Below are positions 23,588-32,435 of a stretch of 53,201 bases of DNA, in pieces. Made by a program: the position numbers and the translations under genes. Location of the stretch: contig NZ_FNEN01000006.1 of assembly GCF_900100185.1 (NCBI RefSeq), positions 27,424 through 80,624 of the forward strand. The letters run 5' to 3'. The DNA is from Natribacillus halophilus (GTDB lineage: Bacteria > Bacillota > Bacilli > Bacillales > Marinococcaceae). The notes under the pieces are model-generated. The model was not told where the DNA came from. It saw nothing but the letters and a program-made list of their open reading frames with translations, and ran no database searches. Numbering within the stretch: position 1 is the stretch's first letter; every line of letters begins with the position of its first letter.

Positions 23588-24762
23588 CACGACAACACGC
23601 GGCATTTATATTCAACGAAAAGCAATTGGCCTACAAGTTCAGTGACACCCATCCTTTCAGCCCGACGCGATTGCGGTTAACGGTTGATCTCTTAAAATCG
23701 CTAGGGGCATTATCAGCCGAAGAGATCATTTCACCGCGCAAGGCGACGGACGAAGAGATTGGCTTATTCCATGAAAAAAATTATATGGAAGCGGTAAAAA
23801 AAGGATCTGTCGGGCAATTACCGGCCGGAACAGCCGCCAACTATGGGCTTGGTACGGATGATACCCCTGTCTTTACAGATATGCACGAAGCTTCGGCTTT
23901 ACTCGTTGGCGGCACGATACAAGCCGTTAATGAAGTCATGGAAGAACGATTCGAGCACGCAGCCAATCTGGGTGGCGGGCTTCATCACGGCTTCCGCGGG
24001 AAAGCGTCCGGCTTTTGCATTTATAACGATAGTGCCATCGCCATTCGCCATCTGCGGGAACATTATGATGCCCGTGTGCTTTACATCGACACCGATGCCC
24101 ATCACGGAGACGGCGTCCAGTGGGCCTTTTACGATGATCCAAACGTGATGACCCTTTCCATTCACGAAACCGGACGATATTTGTTTCCCGGTACAGGGGC
24201 CATCACTGAAAAAGGAGCCGGGCAAGGATATGGCTTCACGTTTAACCTTCCCCTCGAGGCTTTTACTGAAGATGAATCTTTTCTCGCCTGCTATGAAATC
24301 GCTGTCAAGGAAATATGTGCGTTTTTCCAGCCGGATGTGATCGTTTCGCAAAACGGCGCCGACGCTCATTTTCTCGATCCACTTACACATTTGGCGACAA
24401 CGCTTAAGACCTTTAAAATGATTCCCAAAATCGCCCACGATATGGCTCATCGCTATTGTAACGGCAAATGGATTGCCGTGGGCGGAGGCGGTTATGATAT
24501 CTGGCGGGTCATCCCGCGCGCCTGGTCTTATGTTTGGCTGGAAATGAGTGACCAAACATCACTAGCCACAGGAGCGCTGCCCAATGAATGGCGAAAGCGC
24601 TGGAGTGACAAAGCCGTCGATCCCCTCCCTAAATACTGGGAAGAAGTTGAAAACACGGTTCCGGACATCCCCCGCCGTCCGGAAATTAATGAAAAAAATG
24701 CAGAAACCCTGGATAAATCCCTCTACTACATCCGCCGTGAAATGAAAGAAATGCAAAAATAG
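23584..24762 (+). CDS. acuC: Protein deacetylase AcuC
   Basis: A 392-residue zinc-dependent deacetylase of the class I/II histone deacetylase fold, which removes acetyl from AcsA and reactivates it. Active-site signatures are 'LGGGLHHGFRGKASGFC', 'YIDTDAHHGDGVQWAFY' (zinc ligands and catalytic His), 'VSQNGADAHFLDPL' and 'VGGGGYD'. It is coupled to acuB by ATGA. Its 3' end overlaps the convergent motS frame by 77 bases. Confidence 0.95.
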   Translation: MTRQHAAFIFNEKQLAYKFSDTHPFSPTRLRLTVDLLKSLGALSAEEIISPRKATDEEIGLFHEKNYMEAVKKGSVGQLPAGTAANYGLGTDDTPVFTDMHEASALLVGGTIQAVNEVMEERFEHAANLGGGLHHGFRGKASGFCIYNDSAIAIRHLREHYDARVLYIDTDAHHGDGVQWAFYDDPNVMTLSIHETGRYLFPGTGAITEKGAGQGYGFTFNLPLEAFTEDESFLACYEIAVKEICAFFQPDVIVSQNGADAHFLDPLTHLATTLKTFKMIPKIAHDMAHRYCNGKWIAVGGGGYDIWRVIPRAWSYVWLEMSDQTSLATGALPNEWRKRWSDKAVDPLPKYWEEVENTVPDIPRRPEINEKNAETLDKSLYYIRREMKEMQK

Positions 24763-25519
24763 GCAGCTCCTCAAAAAGAGCTGCCTGCTCATTTTCGTCT
24801 TCAAAATCAGGATCTGTGATAAAGATAACGACACGACGGTTTTCCTGCATATTTTCAGATGAGTCATTGGATACGACCGGCTGTGTATCTCCATACCCTG
24901 TCGCCACGAAACGCGAGCGCTCAAGGTCGCCCTCCTCGGCAAAGTACCGAATCACACTGCTCGCACGGGCGGTTGATAACTCCCAGTTGGAAGGATACCT
25001 ATAGGTATTAATCGGACGGTCATCGGTGTGACCCTCAACTTCTACTGTATAGGGCAATTCTTCCAGTATGGAAATCGTTTCATCCAGAAAAGGTTCAGCC
25101 TCATCGAGGATATAGGCTTCCCCCGTATCAAACAATAACCGATCCTGCAAAACAAGCTTAACACCACGTGCCTCGCGGGTAGCCGTAATCATATCTTCAA
25201 GCTCGTTACGCTCTATGTATCCTTCCACTTCTTCGACAAGAGCTTCCAGTTCATCTTCTTCAGCATCCGTGTCATGCCCCTGCCCATCATCAATATTCGC
25301 GGTTGATTCCTCCATATCTTCAGCGACAATGGATGGCGCCTGGTCCAATATATCCTGCCCCTGAAACGAATCGATGAGTTCCTGAAAGCGTTGGGCATCG
25401 ACGACGGAAATGGAAAACAGCATAATGAAGAATACCAACATAATGAGCACCATATCCGAGAAGGTCGTCAGCCACTGTTTCTGGTTCGAATTATGCTTGG
25501 AAAATCTCCTCATTTTCAT
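24686..25519 (-). CDS. motS: Sodium-type flagellar stator subunit MotS, with read-through tail
   Basis: A 277-residue MotB-family protein. One membrane span carries the ion-binding aspartate in 'TTFSDMVLIMLVFFIMLFSI' (Asp22). A plug/linker rich in Asp and Glu follows, then an OmpA-like peptidoglycan-binding domain ('VEGHTDDRPINTYRYPSNWE', 'GYGDTQPVVSN'). MotPS is the Na+-driven stator of Bacillus. B. subtilis MotS is about 242 residues; the extra 25-30 here ('ENEQAALFEELPIFAF' and on) are translated through a terminator hairpin and into the 3' end of acuC. The original stop has probably been lost. Confidence 0.92.
   Translation of the reverse strand: MKMRRFSKHNSNQKQWLTTFSDMVLIMLVFFIMLFSISVVDAQRFQELIDSFQGQDILDQAPSIVAEDMEESTANIDDGQGHDTDAEEDELEALVEEVEGYIERNELEDMITATREARGVKLVLQDRLLFDTGEAYILDEAEPFLDETISILEELPYTVEVEGHTDDRPINTYRYPSNWELSTARASSVIRYFAEEGDLERSRFVATGYGDTQPVVSNDSSENMQENRRVVIFITDPDFEDENEQAALFEELPIFAFLSFHGGCSRGIYPGFLHFFH
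24761..24786. terminator. Bidirectional terminator of acuC and motS, inside the motS frame
   Basis: AGGCAGCTC / GAGCTGCCT, 9-bp perfect stem with an 8-base loop. On the minus strand ATTTTTGC follows. The motS reading frame now passes through it. Confidence 0.85.
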
Positions 25520-25551
25520 CGTATTTCCTCTCCCGACGCACGCCTTGAAGC

Positions 25552-26373
25552 CTATGGTCCCTGACTGACAAATGCCGCCGTTTCTTGAGCGACCTCGTAT
25601 TCCGGCTTTCTTTTTTCACGTATGAATGCGCGGAGCTTCTCTTCCAATATCTGTGGGTTTTGTCCCGATTGGACGCCAATAACGCCCTCGATCATAATTT
25701 GATTGACGAAGGCTTCCGTTTCCGTCTTGTTTTCCAGTTTACCGGCGAGGGGGTTACAAAAAAGGCTGGCCAAGATCACTCCGTACAACGTCGTCAGCAT
25801 CGCCAATGCCATACTCGGTCCAAGCGTGGCGGGATCATCGAGATCGTTGAGCATAATGACGAGAGCTACGAGTGTACCGACCATTCCCCATGCAGGCGCA
25901 TAATCCCCTGCCCGTTCAATGACCCGGCGGCCGCGTCTATGACGTTCTTCCATGGAAACGACTTCTGCCATCAGGATGTCCTTGATCATTTCCGGTTCAA
26001 GACCATCGACCGCCAGACGGACGCCTTTTCGTATAAACGGATCCTCGACGTCCTCATCCAATTGAGGCTCCAGTGCCAATAACCCTTCTTTTCTCGCTTT
26101 TTTTGACAGCATCACAAAAGTTTCACTTAACGCCTGTAAATCATATTCATGTCGCCGAAACCCCTGTTTTACAATGGTAGGCAGCCGCATCAATTCCTTG
26201 CCGGAAAAATTGACGAGTAAAGCAGCGGCCACGCCACCGAAAACAATGAATACGGAAGCGAGCTGCATAAATAATATAACAGCATCCGTGCCCGCGTTAA
26301 GATAGATAGCCGAGCCGACGACCACCAGCCCAAGTATTAATCCTACGGGCGTTAACATGTCTAGTTTTTTCAC
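25552..26373 (-). CDS. motP: Sodium-type flagellar stator subunit MotP
   Basis: A 273-residue MotA-family protein with four membrane spans; it forms the Na+-conducting stator with MotS. Recognisable parts are the N-terminal 'LDMLTPVGLILGLVVVGSA', the cytoplasmic 'ERHRRGRRVIERAGDYAPAW' (rotor-contacting loop) and 'GMVGTLVALVIMLNDL', then 'LTTLYGVILASLFCNPLAGK'. Start is GTG 26373, with AGGTGGGG eight bases upstream and the same first residues as B. subtilis MotP; upstream in-frame ATGs overlap ccpA. It follows ccpA by 37 bp, the known ccpA-motPS operon. Confidence 0.93.
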   Translation of the reverse strand: MKKLDMLTPVGLILGLVVVGSAIYLNAGTDAVILFMQLASVFIVFGGVAAALLVNFSGKELMRLPTIVKQGFRRHEYDLQALSETFVMLSKKARKEGLLALEPQLDEDVEDPFIRKGVRLAVDGLEPEMIKDILMAEVVSMEERHRRGRRVIERAGDYAPAWGMVGTLVALVIMLNDLDDPATLGPSMALAMLTTLYGVILASLFCNPLAGKLENKTETEAFVNQIMIEGVIGVQSGQNPQILEEKLRAFIREKRKPEYEVAQETAAFVSQGP

Positions 26374-26410
26374 CGGCAGCACCCCACCTGTCATGTTTCC
26401 CGTGAGGCTA

Positions 26411-27436
26411 TCATGAGCTGTCCCTGATAACCTCCTCATGTCTCGTTGTGTTTCGGTATTCGATTCCGTGAGGAAGCACAACCGTCTGCTCCTCGATCTC
26501 CTCGCTGTCCATGTATTTGGTTAACAATCGCATGGAAACAGCCCCAATATCGTACATCGGTTGTACGACGGTCGTAAGAGTAGGACGAACCATCGTTGCT
26601 AACCGGGTGTTATCAAAACCGACGATCTCAACATCGTTCGGGATGTGTAGCCCTTGATCCTGCAAACCATGAATCACACCGAGCGCCATTTCATCTGTCG
26701 CCGCGAAGATAGCGGTCGGCTTGTTCTCAATGTTTAGCAAGTCCTGAACGGATGCCACCGCTGAATCATGGGAATAGTCACATACCGAAACCAACGATTC
26801 ATCAAATGGAATATTGTTCGTCTGCAACGCTTGCTTGTACCCTTTGAACTTTTGATAGCCGTTTATCGGGTCTTCCAGCGTTCCCGAAACCATTCCGACA
26901 TGAGTATGACCTTTTTTGAGCAAATAGTCGACCGCGTCAAAGGCCGCTTGGGCATAGTCAATATTCACCGATGGAAATTCCGTGTCTTCATGGTATGTTG
27001 CCGCCAACACGATCGGGACGTGGGAGCTTCTTAAATGGTCAGCGTGTTCATCGGTAATTTCCCCTCCCATGAACAAAATGCCGTCAACTTGCTTCTCCAA
27101 TAACGTGTTGAGCAAATGTAATTCTTTCTCCTTGTTGTTATCGGAGTTACATAAAATAATATTATACTTGTACATCGTCGCGATATCTTCGATACCTCTT
27201 GCGAGTTCCGAGAAAAAAATGCTCGAAATATCGGGAATAATCACCCCGACGGTTGTCGTTTTCTTGCTTGCCAGTCCCCGGGCGACCGCATTCGGGCGAT
27301 AATCCAATTTTTCAATCGCATTTAACACCTTTTTTCTTGTCGTCGGTTTCACATTGGGATTGCCGTTGACAACCCTGGAAACAGTTGCCATTGAAACTTT
27401 TGCTTCGTCGGCGACATCGTAAATCGTGGCACTCAT
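26411..27436 (-). CDS. ccpA: Catabolite control protein CcpA
   Basis: A 341-residue LacI/GalR-type regulator. The N-terminal HTH '[20 protein letters not shown]' and hinge helix '[12 protein letters not shown]' precede the periplasmic-binding-fold effector domain. With HPr(Ser-P) it binds cre sites to repress or activate carbon genes; here acsA is a likely target. AAGGAGG lies eight bases before ATG 27436; an extended frame upstream has no site. First gene of ccpA-motP-motS. Confidence 0.96.
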   Translation of the reverse strand: MSATIYDVADEAKVSMATVSRVVNGNPNVKPTTRKKVLNAIEKLDYRPNAVARGLASKKTTTVGVIIPDISSIFFSELARGIEDIATMYKYNIILCNSDNNKEKELHLLNTLLEKQVDGILFMGGEITDEHADHLRSSHVPIVLAATYHEDTEFPSVNIDYAQAAFDAVDYLLKKGHTHVGMVSGTLEDPINGYQKFKGYKQALQTNNIPFDESLVSVCDYSHDSAVASVQDLLNIENKPTAIFAATDEMALGVIHGLQDQGLHIPNDVEIVGFDNTRLATMVRPTLTTVVQPMYDIGAVSMRLLTKYMDSEEIEEQTVVLPHGIEYRNTTRHEEVIRDSS

Positions 27437-27647
27437 AGGAAAAATCCTCCTTATATACCCTTTCATTTCTTTGCAATCGGATACCATCATCATACGATAA
27501 TTGAAGGAGGTCCGCAATTCTTCCCTGTCTTTCATATCGACAGTTGCACTTTATTGTTTAATCTTTTTTCCAACAAAGCACGCGAACCCCCTTTTTATTA
27601 TTTCCGTTCAACATCCATCACAAACATACCAGTGAAAACAACTCGAT

Positions 27648-27676
27648 TTGACATTTTCTCCGTTTCCAGATATAAA
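27648..27676 (+). promoter_or_regulatory. Promoter of the 27.7-kb small membrane protein gene
   Basis: TTGACA, a 17-base spacer and TATAAA: close to the SigmaA consensus. The rest of the 265-base gap back to ccpA shows nothing else I can support. Confidence 0.8.
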
Positions 27677-27701
27677 AAAAACAGGGAATTGTGAGGTGAT
27701 C

Positions 27702-27980
27702 ATGATCGATATATCCGTGTTAATTACTTATTTTAATTCCATTATTACACTCATTTTAGGTTTTATCATTAACAACGTTTTTGACCGAAAACCATATAAA
27801 TGGATCGTCGGGGCGGCTGCGACTGTTTTGTTTTTCTTGTTCATCGTCTTCATCAACGATCTGGATGTGTACAGCTGGTCAACATGGCTTTACTTACTCC
27901 TCTATTTCATAACGTTGTTGATCGGGATGATCGTGTCCATCGTTACACGAAAATATCGTTATCAGGACGAGGACGAATAA
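27702..27980 (+). CDS. Small membrane protein, unknown function
   Basis: A 92-residue protein with three predicted membrane spans (about 5-25 'VLITYFNSIITLILGFIINN', 34-52, 60-82) and a charged C-terminus RKYRYQDEDE. GAGGTGATC sits just before the ATG, and it has its own near-consensus promoter and a strong terminator, so it is very likely expressed. I do not recognise a family. It is inserted between ccpA and aroA, which are neighbours in B. subtilis. Confidence 0.75.
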   Translation: MIDISVLITYFNSIITLILGFIINNVFDRKPYKWIVGAAATVLFFLFIVFINDLDVYSWSTWLYLLLYFITLLIGMIVSIVTRKYRYQDEDE

Positions 27981-27983
27981 AAA

Positions 27984-28017
27984 ACTGGCACCTTCACGTC
28001 ATCGTGAAGGTGCCAGT
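27984..28017. terminator. Strong bidirectional terminator
   Basis: ACTGGCACCTTCACG and its exact complement, a 15-bp perfect stem (17 with flanking A/T) with a 4-base loop. On the minus strand TTTTTTATT follows. It serves aroA and the convergent small membrane gene. Confidence 0.93.
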
Positions 28018-28028
28018 TTATACACTCG

Positions 28029-29135
28029 TTATATTCTCGCTGTTTCTTCCACACCATCTTTGAGCAAATTCTCAGCACGCAAAGTGTTGATGAAGTTATC
28101 GAATTGCTCGATATCCATTTGTTGGGCGGAATCTGAAAGGGCCACGGCCGGATCGGGATGAACTTCTGACATAACAGCGTCTGCGCCAATAGCGAGCGCC
28201 GCTTTTGCTGCCGGCAATAACAAGTCTCTTCTTCCCGTTGAATGGGTAACATCCGCAAGCACCGGCAAATGCGTCTCCTGTTTCAAAATAGGAACGGCTG
28301 AAATGTCGAGCGTGTTGCGTGTGGCAGTTTCGTACGTGCGTATGCCCCGCTCGCAAAGCATGAGATTCGTATTTCCTCTGGACATGACATATTCTGCCGC
28401 ATTCATGAATTCAGAGAGAGTGGCCGATAGTCCGCGCTTGAGAAGGACGGGCTTATCCGTTGCGCCAACTTCTTTCAATAGCTCAAAGTTTTGCATGTTA
28501 CGGGCGCCGATTTGGATGACATCGAGGTACTCATCGGCGGCTTCTACATCCCCGGGTGTTACAATTTCGCTGATGACCGCCATATCGAAGCGTTCTCCCG
28601 CTTTTTTCAGGATTTTCAAGCCTTCAACACCCAGCCCCTGGAAATCATATGGAGACGATCTCGGTTTATAGGCACCGCCACGAAGCAGGTTCACGCCACG
28701 GTTTTTCAGCGCTTCCGCTACTGTGAAAACCTGTTCTTCACTTTCCACGGAACAAGGCCCCGCGATAAGACGCTGTTGTCCGTCACCGATGTGTTCCCCT
28801 TTGACATCCACAACGGTGTTATCCGGATGCTTCTTGCGTGAAACGAGTAACGCCTTTTGCTCGTCTTCTCCCATGAGCTCAAGGCTCGCTTTAAAAATTT
28901 GTTTGAATAAGTGCTGCAGGGTACTCGTTTTAAACGGGCCTTCATTCTCATCCGCGATCAGATCGAGCATCTTGCGCTCGCGGACAGGATCGAAGCGCTT
29001 CGTTCCTGATTTACTTTTGACGCCGCCTATTTGTTGCACGATTTCCGCGCGTTCGTTGATCAGCTTTAGGATTTCCATATTTTTTTCATCCAGGGAAGCC
29101 CTAAGCTGTTCTAACTCTTCGTTACTCACTGACAT
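28029..29135 (-). CDS. aroA: Chorismate mutase / DAHP synthase (B. subtilis AroA type)
   Basis: A 368-residue fusion. Residues 1-90 form an AroQ chorismate mutase domain ('[20 protein letters not shown]', '[11 protein letters not shown]'). The rest is a type I-beta DAHP synthase ('[14 protein letters not shown]', '[18 protein letters not shown]', '[16 protein letters not shown]'). It joins PEP and erythrose 4-phosphate at the entry of the shikimate pathway; the mutase domain serves as the sensor for feedback by chorismate and prephenate in this subtype. The name follows B. subtilis and is not the EPSP synthase called aroA in E. coli. A SigmaA promoter lies 43-71 bases upstream. Confidence 0.95.
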   Translation of the reverse strand: MSVSNEELEQLRASLDEKNMEILKLINERAEIVQQIGGVKSKSGTKRFDPVRERKMLDLIADENEGPFKTSTLQHLFKQIFKASLELMGEDEQKALLVSRKKHPDNTVVDVKGEHIGDGQQRLIAGPCSVESEEQVFTVAEALKNRGVNLLRGGAYKPRSSPYDFQGLGVEGLKILKKAGERFDMAVISEIVTPGDVEAADEYLDVIQIGARNMQNFELLKEVGATDKPVLLKRGLSATLSEFMNAAEYVMSRGNTNLMLCERGIRTYETATRNTLDISAVPILKQETHLPVLADVTHSTGRRDLLLPAAKAALAIGADAVMSEVHPDPAVALSDSAQQMDIEQFDNFINTLRAENLLKDGVEETARI

Positions 29136-29177
29136 CCACTCCTCTAACTATTTATTCTCTTGATGATTTTAAGAATC

Positions 29178-29206
29178 ATTATAACTGATTATATGCATAA
29201 TGTCAC
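29178..29206 (-). promoter_or_regulatory. Promoter of aroA
   Basis: On the minus strand GTGACA, a 17-base spacer and TATAAT. Confidence 0.78.
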
Positions 29207-29289
29207 GATGTTTTTCTTTATGTCTTAAACGCTTTTATGTGTTAAAGTTATTTTTCCTGTTATTTGGCCCCACACTCCGCAGCAATTCA

Positions 29290-29400
29290 TCGCGATTGGA
29301 AAGGTAAAATCATTCCTGCCGCGGCCGTTGGAACGTAAGTCACGACGGGATGGCGGAAAAATTGCTCCAACCGTAGTCGTTGGAACGTCAACCGCCATTG
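29290..29400. repeat. Intergenic tandem array, 52-bp period (locus C)
   Basis: GTTGGAACGT occurs at 29327 and 29379, 52 bp apart. Each is preceded by a partly complementary arm (TTCC... or TCCAAC...), so each unit can form a hairpin; in the second copy TCCAAC-CGTAGTC-GTTGGA. It occupies the gap between the ytxJ terminator and the aroA promoter. The remaining DNA from 29400 to 29520 shows no gene I can support. Confidence 0.65.
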
Positions 29401-29519
29401 AATAACTTAAAAAGTGCCCCAACTGACTGTTTTTTCCCACATCCCACCTCTCACTTCCTACATCCAGCCCACAAAGGCTTTCATCTCTGTCACCTCCCCC
29501 TCTTTTTTTACATTTAAAA

Positions 29520-29545
29520 TAGCCCCCGCAGATCGCGAGGGCAAT
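29520..29545 (-). terminator. Terminator of the ytxGHJ operon
   Basis: On the minus strand GCCCTCGC-GATCT-GCGGGGGC followed by TATTTTAAAT. Confidence 0.8.
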
Positions 29546-29555
29546 AGTTACCATA

Positions 29556-29876
29556 TTATAGAACAGCTTTTTCAAGGGTTTGTTCCGTGATATCGCCGTG
29601 CGACGTGTGCCACTTCGCTTCATTGGAGGTTAATAGCAGCGCCTGTGGCGACTCATGCTTAACGTTCCAGTACGTGGCCACATACTCCGATAACGGGCGA
29701 GCATCCTGGACGTTTAAATAGTAGACCGGTACTTCCGGATGCTCGGTGGCAAATGCCTTGAATTCGTCAAAAGCGTTGGCGCTGATCGGGCAAGTTGTAC
29801 TGTTTTTAAACAACAGCACTTCCCCGTGTTCTTCAATCGCATCCAGCAATTGTTGTTTTTCATTTACATGTTTCAA
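29556..29876 (-). CDS. ytxJ: Bacillithiol-system redox protein YtxJ
   Basis: A 106-residue thioredoxin-fold protein with a monothiol active site 'NSTTCPIS' (Cys29), as in the YtxJ/BrxC group of bacilliredoxin-like proteins, which reduce bacillithiol-mixed disulfides. Third gene of the ytxGHJ operon, a general-stress operon under SigmaB and SigmaH in B. subtilis. GGAGG lies eight bases before the ATG. Confidence 0.92.
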   Translation of the reverse strand: MKHVNEKQQLLDAIEEHGEVLLFKNSTTCPISANAFDEFKAFATEHPEVPVYYLNVQDARPLSEYVATYWNVKHESPQALLLTSNEAKWHTSHGDITEQTLEKAVL

Positions 29877-29895
29877 ACATTTCCCTCCGTTTCCC

Positions 29896-30333
29896 TTAAC
29901 GATTTCCGGTTTCTTCTTTTAAGTTGGCTGCCTCTTGTTTCACCGAGTCCTTAATATTCTCCTTGGATGATTCCACTTCATCCGATAAGTCGTTTGCGAG
30001 TTCTTCGGCTGATTTTTGGGCATCACTGACATCCTCCCTGATTTGACCGGCGGCATCCTTAATGCGATCGACCATTTGATTGGATTGCTCGGAAACGGAC
30101 CTTGCCATATTTTGCGTTTTATCAAAAGCGGTATTGGCAAATTCACTTCCCTTCTCATATGCCGTGTTCGTCACTTCATACGTTTTGTCTTTCGCGGTTG
30201 CCGCTCCTTCACTGATATCGCTCCGTAGTTCCCTGCCGGACTTCGGTGCCAACAACAGGGCTGCTGAAGCACCTACAATTCCTCCGATAAACGTGCCGAT
30301 GAGTAAATCTTTCGTATTCATATCTCCCATCAT
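29896..30333 (-). CDS. ytxH: YtxH family general stress protein
   Basis: A 145-residue protein with the YtxH signature: a glycine-rich membrane segment 'LLIGTFIGGIVGASAALLL' followed by 'APKSGRELR', then a long amphipathic helical tail with Ala/Glu/Lys repeats like LEA proteins. Function unknown; stress-induced in relatives. GGAGGG precedes the paired ATGs at 30333 and 30330, and either may be used. Middle gene of ytxGHJ. Confidence 0.9.
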   Translation of the reverse strand: MMGDMNTKDLLIGTFIGGIVGASAALLLAPKSGRELRSDISEGAATAKDKTYEVTNTAYEKGSEFANTAFDKTQNMARSVSEQSNQMVDRIKDAAGQIREDVSDAQKSAEELANDLSDEVESSKENIKDSVKQEAANLKEETGNR

Positions 30334-30357
30334 TAAACCCTCCTAAATGTAATTTCA

Positions 30358-30786
30358 TTAATCAATATTTTCTTCTTTATTCCTGCGCTGTTTCCACTTG
30401 TCATAGAGATCGATGCAAGCGTTCCCCCACTGGACGACGCGTGCGACCTGTTCTGCATTCCGCTCTGCTTCCTGTGAAACCGTATGGGTGATATTTTGAA
30501 TGGAATCGGATACCTGTTCCGTTGATTTGCCGAGATCTTCAGCGGTTGAAAACAATCCTTCCAGTGATTCTGACTTGGATTCAAAGTCTTCGGCAAGACG
30601 ATTCGTCGTTTTCACGAGATTCTCAGTCTCGGTCGTAATGCCTTGCAGTTGTTTCTCTACAGCATCTGCCGTATTTCCCAGCTGTTTAACCACCCCCTGG
30701 GCAGACTTAAGCGTTTGTATGATATAAAAAATAAGGACTACGAGCGCAATCGCAACGATCGCAATGCTTATGTATACAATTGTCAT
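30358..30786 (-). CDS. ytxG: DUF948 stress protein YtxG
   Basis: A 142-residue DUF948 protein: one N-terminal membrane span ('IVYISIAIVAIALVVLIFYI') followed by a long helical domain of t-SNARE/methyl-acceptor-like heptads ('AVEKQLQGITTETENLVKTT'). Function unknown. First gene of ytxGHJ; AAGGAGG eleven bases before the ATG. The SigmaB-like promoter just upstream agrees with a general-stress role. Confidence 0.9.
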   Translation of the reverse strand: MTIVYISIAIVAIALVVLIFYIIQTLKSAQGVVKQLGNTADAVEKQLQGITTETENLVKTTNRLAEDFESKSESLEGLFSTAEDLGKSTEQVSDSIQNITHTVSQEAERNAEQVARVVQWGNACIDLYDKWKQRRNKEENID

Positions 30787-30821
30787 ATTTGGCGTGCACC
30801 TCCTTCGTGTTGTTTCTACCT

Positions 30822-30846
30822 TTCCCCGGACGATATTTTTTCAAAC
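30822..30846 (-). promoter_or_regulatory. SigmaB-type promoter of ytxGHJ
   Basis: On the minus strand GTTTGA, a 13-base spacer and GGGGAA, close to the SigmaB consensus GTTTAA-N12-15-GGGWAW. The operon is SigmaB-dependent in B. subtilis. Confidence 0.65.
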
Positions 30847-30867
30847 ACCTTGTCCGAATTTCATATA

Positions 30868-30906
30868 AAAGAAGTGACGAGCGGCCGAAGTCAACTATCA
30901 CTTCTT
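30868..30906. terminator. Terminator after murC
   Basis: On the minus strand AAGAAGTGA ... TCACTTCTT followed by TTATAT. It separates murC from the ytxG promoter. Confidence 0.75.
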
Positions 30907-30919
30907 TTTTGCCTTCATT

Positions 30920-32227
30920 TCACGTCGTTGGCGGGCAACACTCTTCATAGGCTTTCTGGTACTTTTGAATGTCTCCGGCTCCCATAAACAGCAAGACACT
31001 CTCTTTATGGCCGGCGAGCGTTTCAACATCAGGTTCCCGCAGTAAACGAGCCCCGGGGATTAAATCCCTTAAGTCCTCGCTTGTCGTTTGTCCCTGGTGT
31101 TCTCTCGTCGATCCGAAAATCTCACACAAATACACGTGATCCGCACATTTTAAAACATCCGCGAATTCCTCAAGAAACGTCACCGTTCTCGTGAACGTGT
31201 GCGGTTGAAAGACTGTGACGAGGTCACGGTCGGGAAATTTCGCTCTTGCCGCTTCGATCGTTGCTTTAATCTCCGTGGGATGATGGGCGTAATCATCGAC
31301 CAGCCGCTGTGATCCCCATTCTTTCTCGGTAAATCGCCTTTTTACGCCGGGAAAATTCGCCAATTGTTCTTTAATGGTGGCCTGGGGCATCTCTTCATAA
31401 TGACAAAGGGCGATCACTGCGAGCGCGTTCAGTACGCTATGGTCACCAAAGCCGGGTATAGTGAACGTCCCATAATAATCCCCCCGAATGGTCACTTCAA
31501 ACGTTGTGCCGTTTTCATCACTTGTAATATTTTCTGCGGTAAAGTCATGATTGCCTTCAATGCCGTAATAAACAATGGGAACGGGCGCATTCAACGTCTG
31601 CAAGTATTCATCGTCGCCACAGGCGATAATGGCTTTATTCACCTGGGCAGCCATTTCGTCGAAAGCGTCAACGACATCACCGATATCCTTAAAGTAATCC
31701 GGATGATCATATTCAATATTCGTTATAATCGCGTAATCCGGGTGATAGTTGAGGAAGTGCCGCCGGTATTCACAGGCTTCAAATACGAAAAAGGAACTGT
31801 CTTTTTCACCTTTTCCCGTGCCATCACCAATCAGGTAAGAAGTCGGCCGGTAGGAACCAAGTACATGGGAAAGCAACCCTGTCGTCGAGGTCTTTCCATG
31901 TGTTCCGGTAACGGCGATTGAGGTAAATCGTGAGGCTAACTCTCCCAAAAAAGTCGGATAGCCTTTGACGGCAAGGCCATGCGTTTTTGCTTCTTCAATT
32001 TCTTCATTGTCATCATTATAAGCCGCCGAAGCGACAATGGTATGCTCGGGGCTTACATTTTGTTTATGAAACGAATAAACGGGGATGCCTCGTTCTTCCA
32101 AAGGATTTTGTGTGAAAAAATATTTATCTACATCAGAACCTTGTACGGTTTCATCCATATCATGAAGAATTTGTGCCAATGCACTCATGCCGGACCCTTT
32201 TATGCCGATAAAGTGGTAACTAGTCAT
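30920..32227 (-). CDS. murC: UDP-N-acetylmuramate--L-alanine ligase MurC
   Basis: A 435-residue Mur ligase that adds L-alanine to UDP-MurNAc, the first peptide step of peptidoglycan synthesis. N-terminal '[18 protein letters not shown]' binds the UDP substrate, '[13 protein letters not shown]' is the ATP loop, and '[12 protein letters not shown]' the linker to the C-terminal domain. GGAGG precedes the ATG by nine bases. It lies between sftA and ytxG as in B. subtilis, with one gene inserted. Confidence 0.96.
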   Translation of the reverse strand: MTSYHFIGIKGSGMSALAQILHDMDETVQGSDVDKYFFTQNPLEERGIPVYSFHKQNVSPEHTIVASAAYNDDNEEIEEAKTHGLAVKGYPTFLGELASRFTSIAVTGTHGKTSTTGLLSHVLGSYRPTSYLIGDGTGKGEKDSSFFVFEACEYRRHFLNYHPDYAIITNIEYDHPDYFKDIGDVVDAFDEMAAQVNKAIIACGDDEYLQTLNAPVPIVYYGIEGNHDFTAENITSDENGTTFEVTIRGDYYGTFTIPGFGDHSVLNALAVIALCHYEEMPQATIKEQLANFPGVKRRFTEKEWGSQRLVDDYAHHPTEIKATIEAARAKFPDRDLVTVFQPHTFTRTVTFLEEFADVLKCADHVYLCEIFGSTREHQGQTTSEDLRDLIPGARLLREPDVETLAGHKESVLLFMGAGDIQKYQKAYEECCPPTT

Positions 32228-32435
32228 TACAGGGGACCTCCAAATCTAAATTGCCCTTTACAATCAATCATCTAAACGTTCGTTTATTATACCAAAAACG
32301 TCTACAAGAACAAAATACATGCACCCGACCATAACGCTTACACCATGCTATGCCCTGATAGCCCAAAAAGAGATTGTCTTGCAATGATTGATTAACATTG
32401 TCATTTTTTATCAACAAACGAGCGTCTGGCAGGCA

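Noticed and set aside
27984-28017. A 15-17 bp perfect palindrome that could be an insertion-sequence end or attachment site.
   Set aside because: It sits exactly between two convergent genes with T-runs, so a bidirectional terminator explains it fully; no transposase and no target duplication.
29400-29520. A small gene on the minus strand starting near 29484 after GGGGGAGGTGACAG.
   Set aside because: The ribosome site is good but the frame stops after eight codons; nothing supports a product.
32228-32435. Possible small gene or RNA in the 208-base gap between murC and the NAPRTase gene.
   Set aside because: No promoter-terminator pair, no conserved-looking stem and no frame with a ribosome site.
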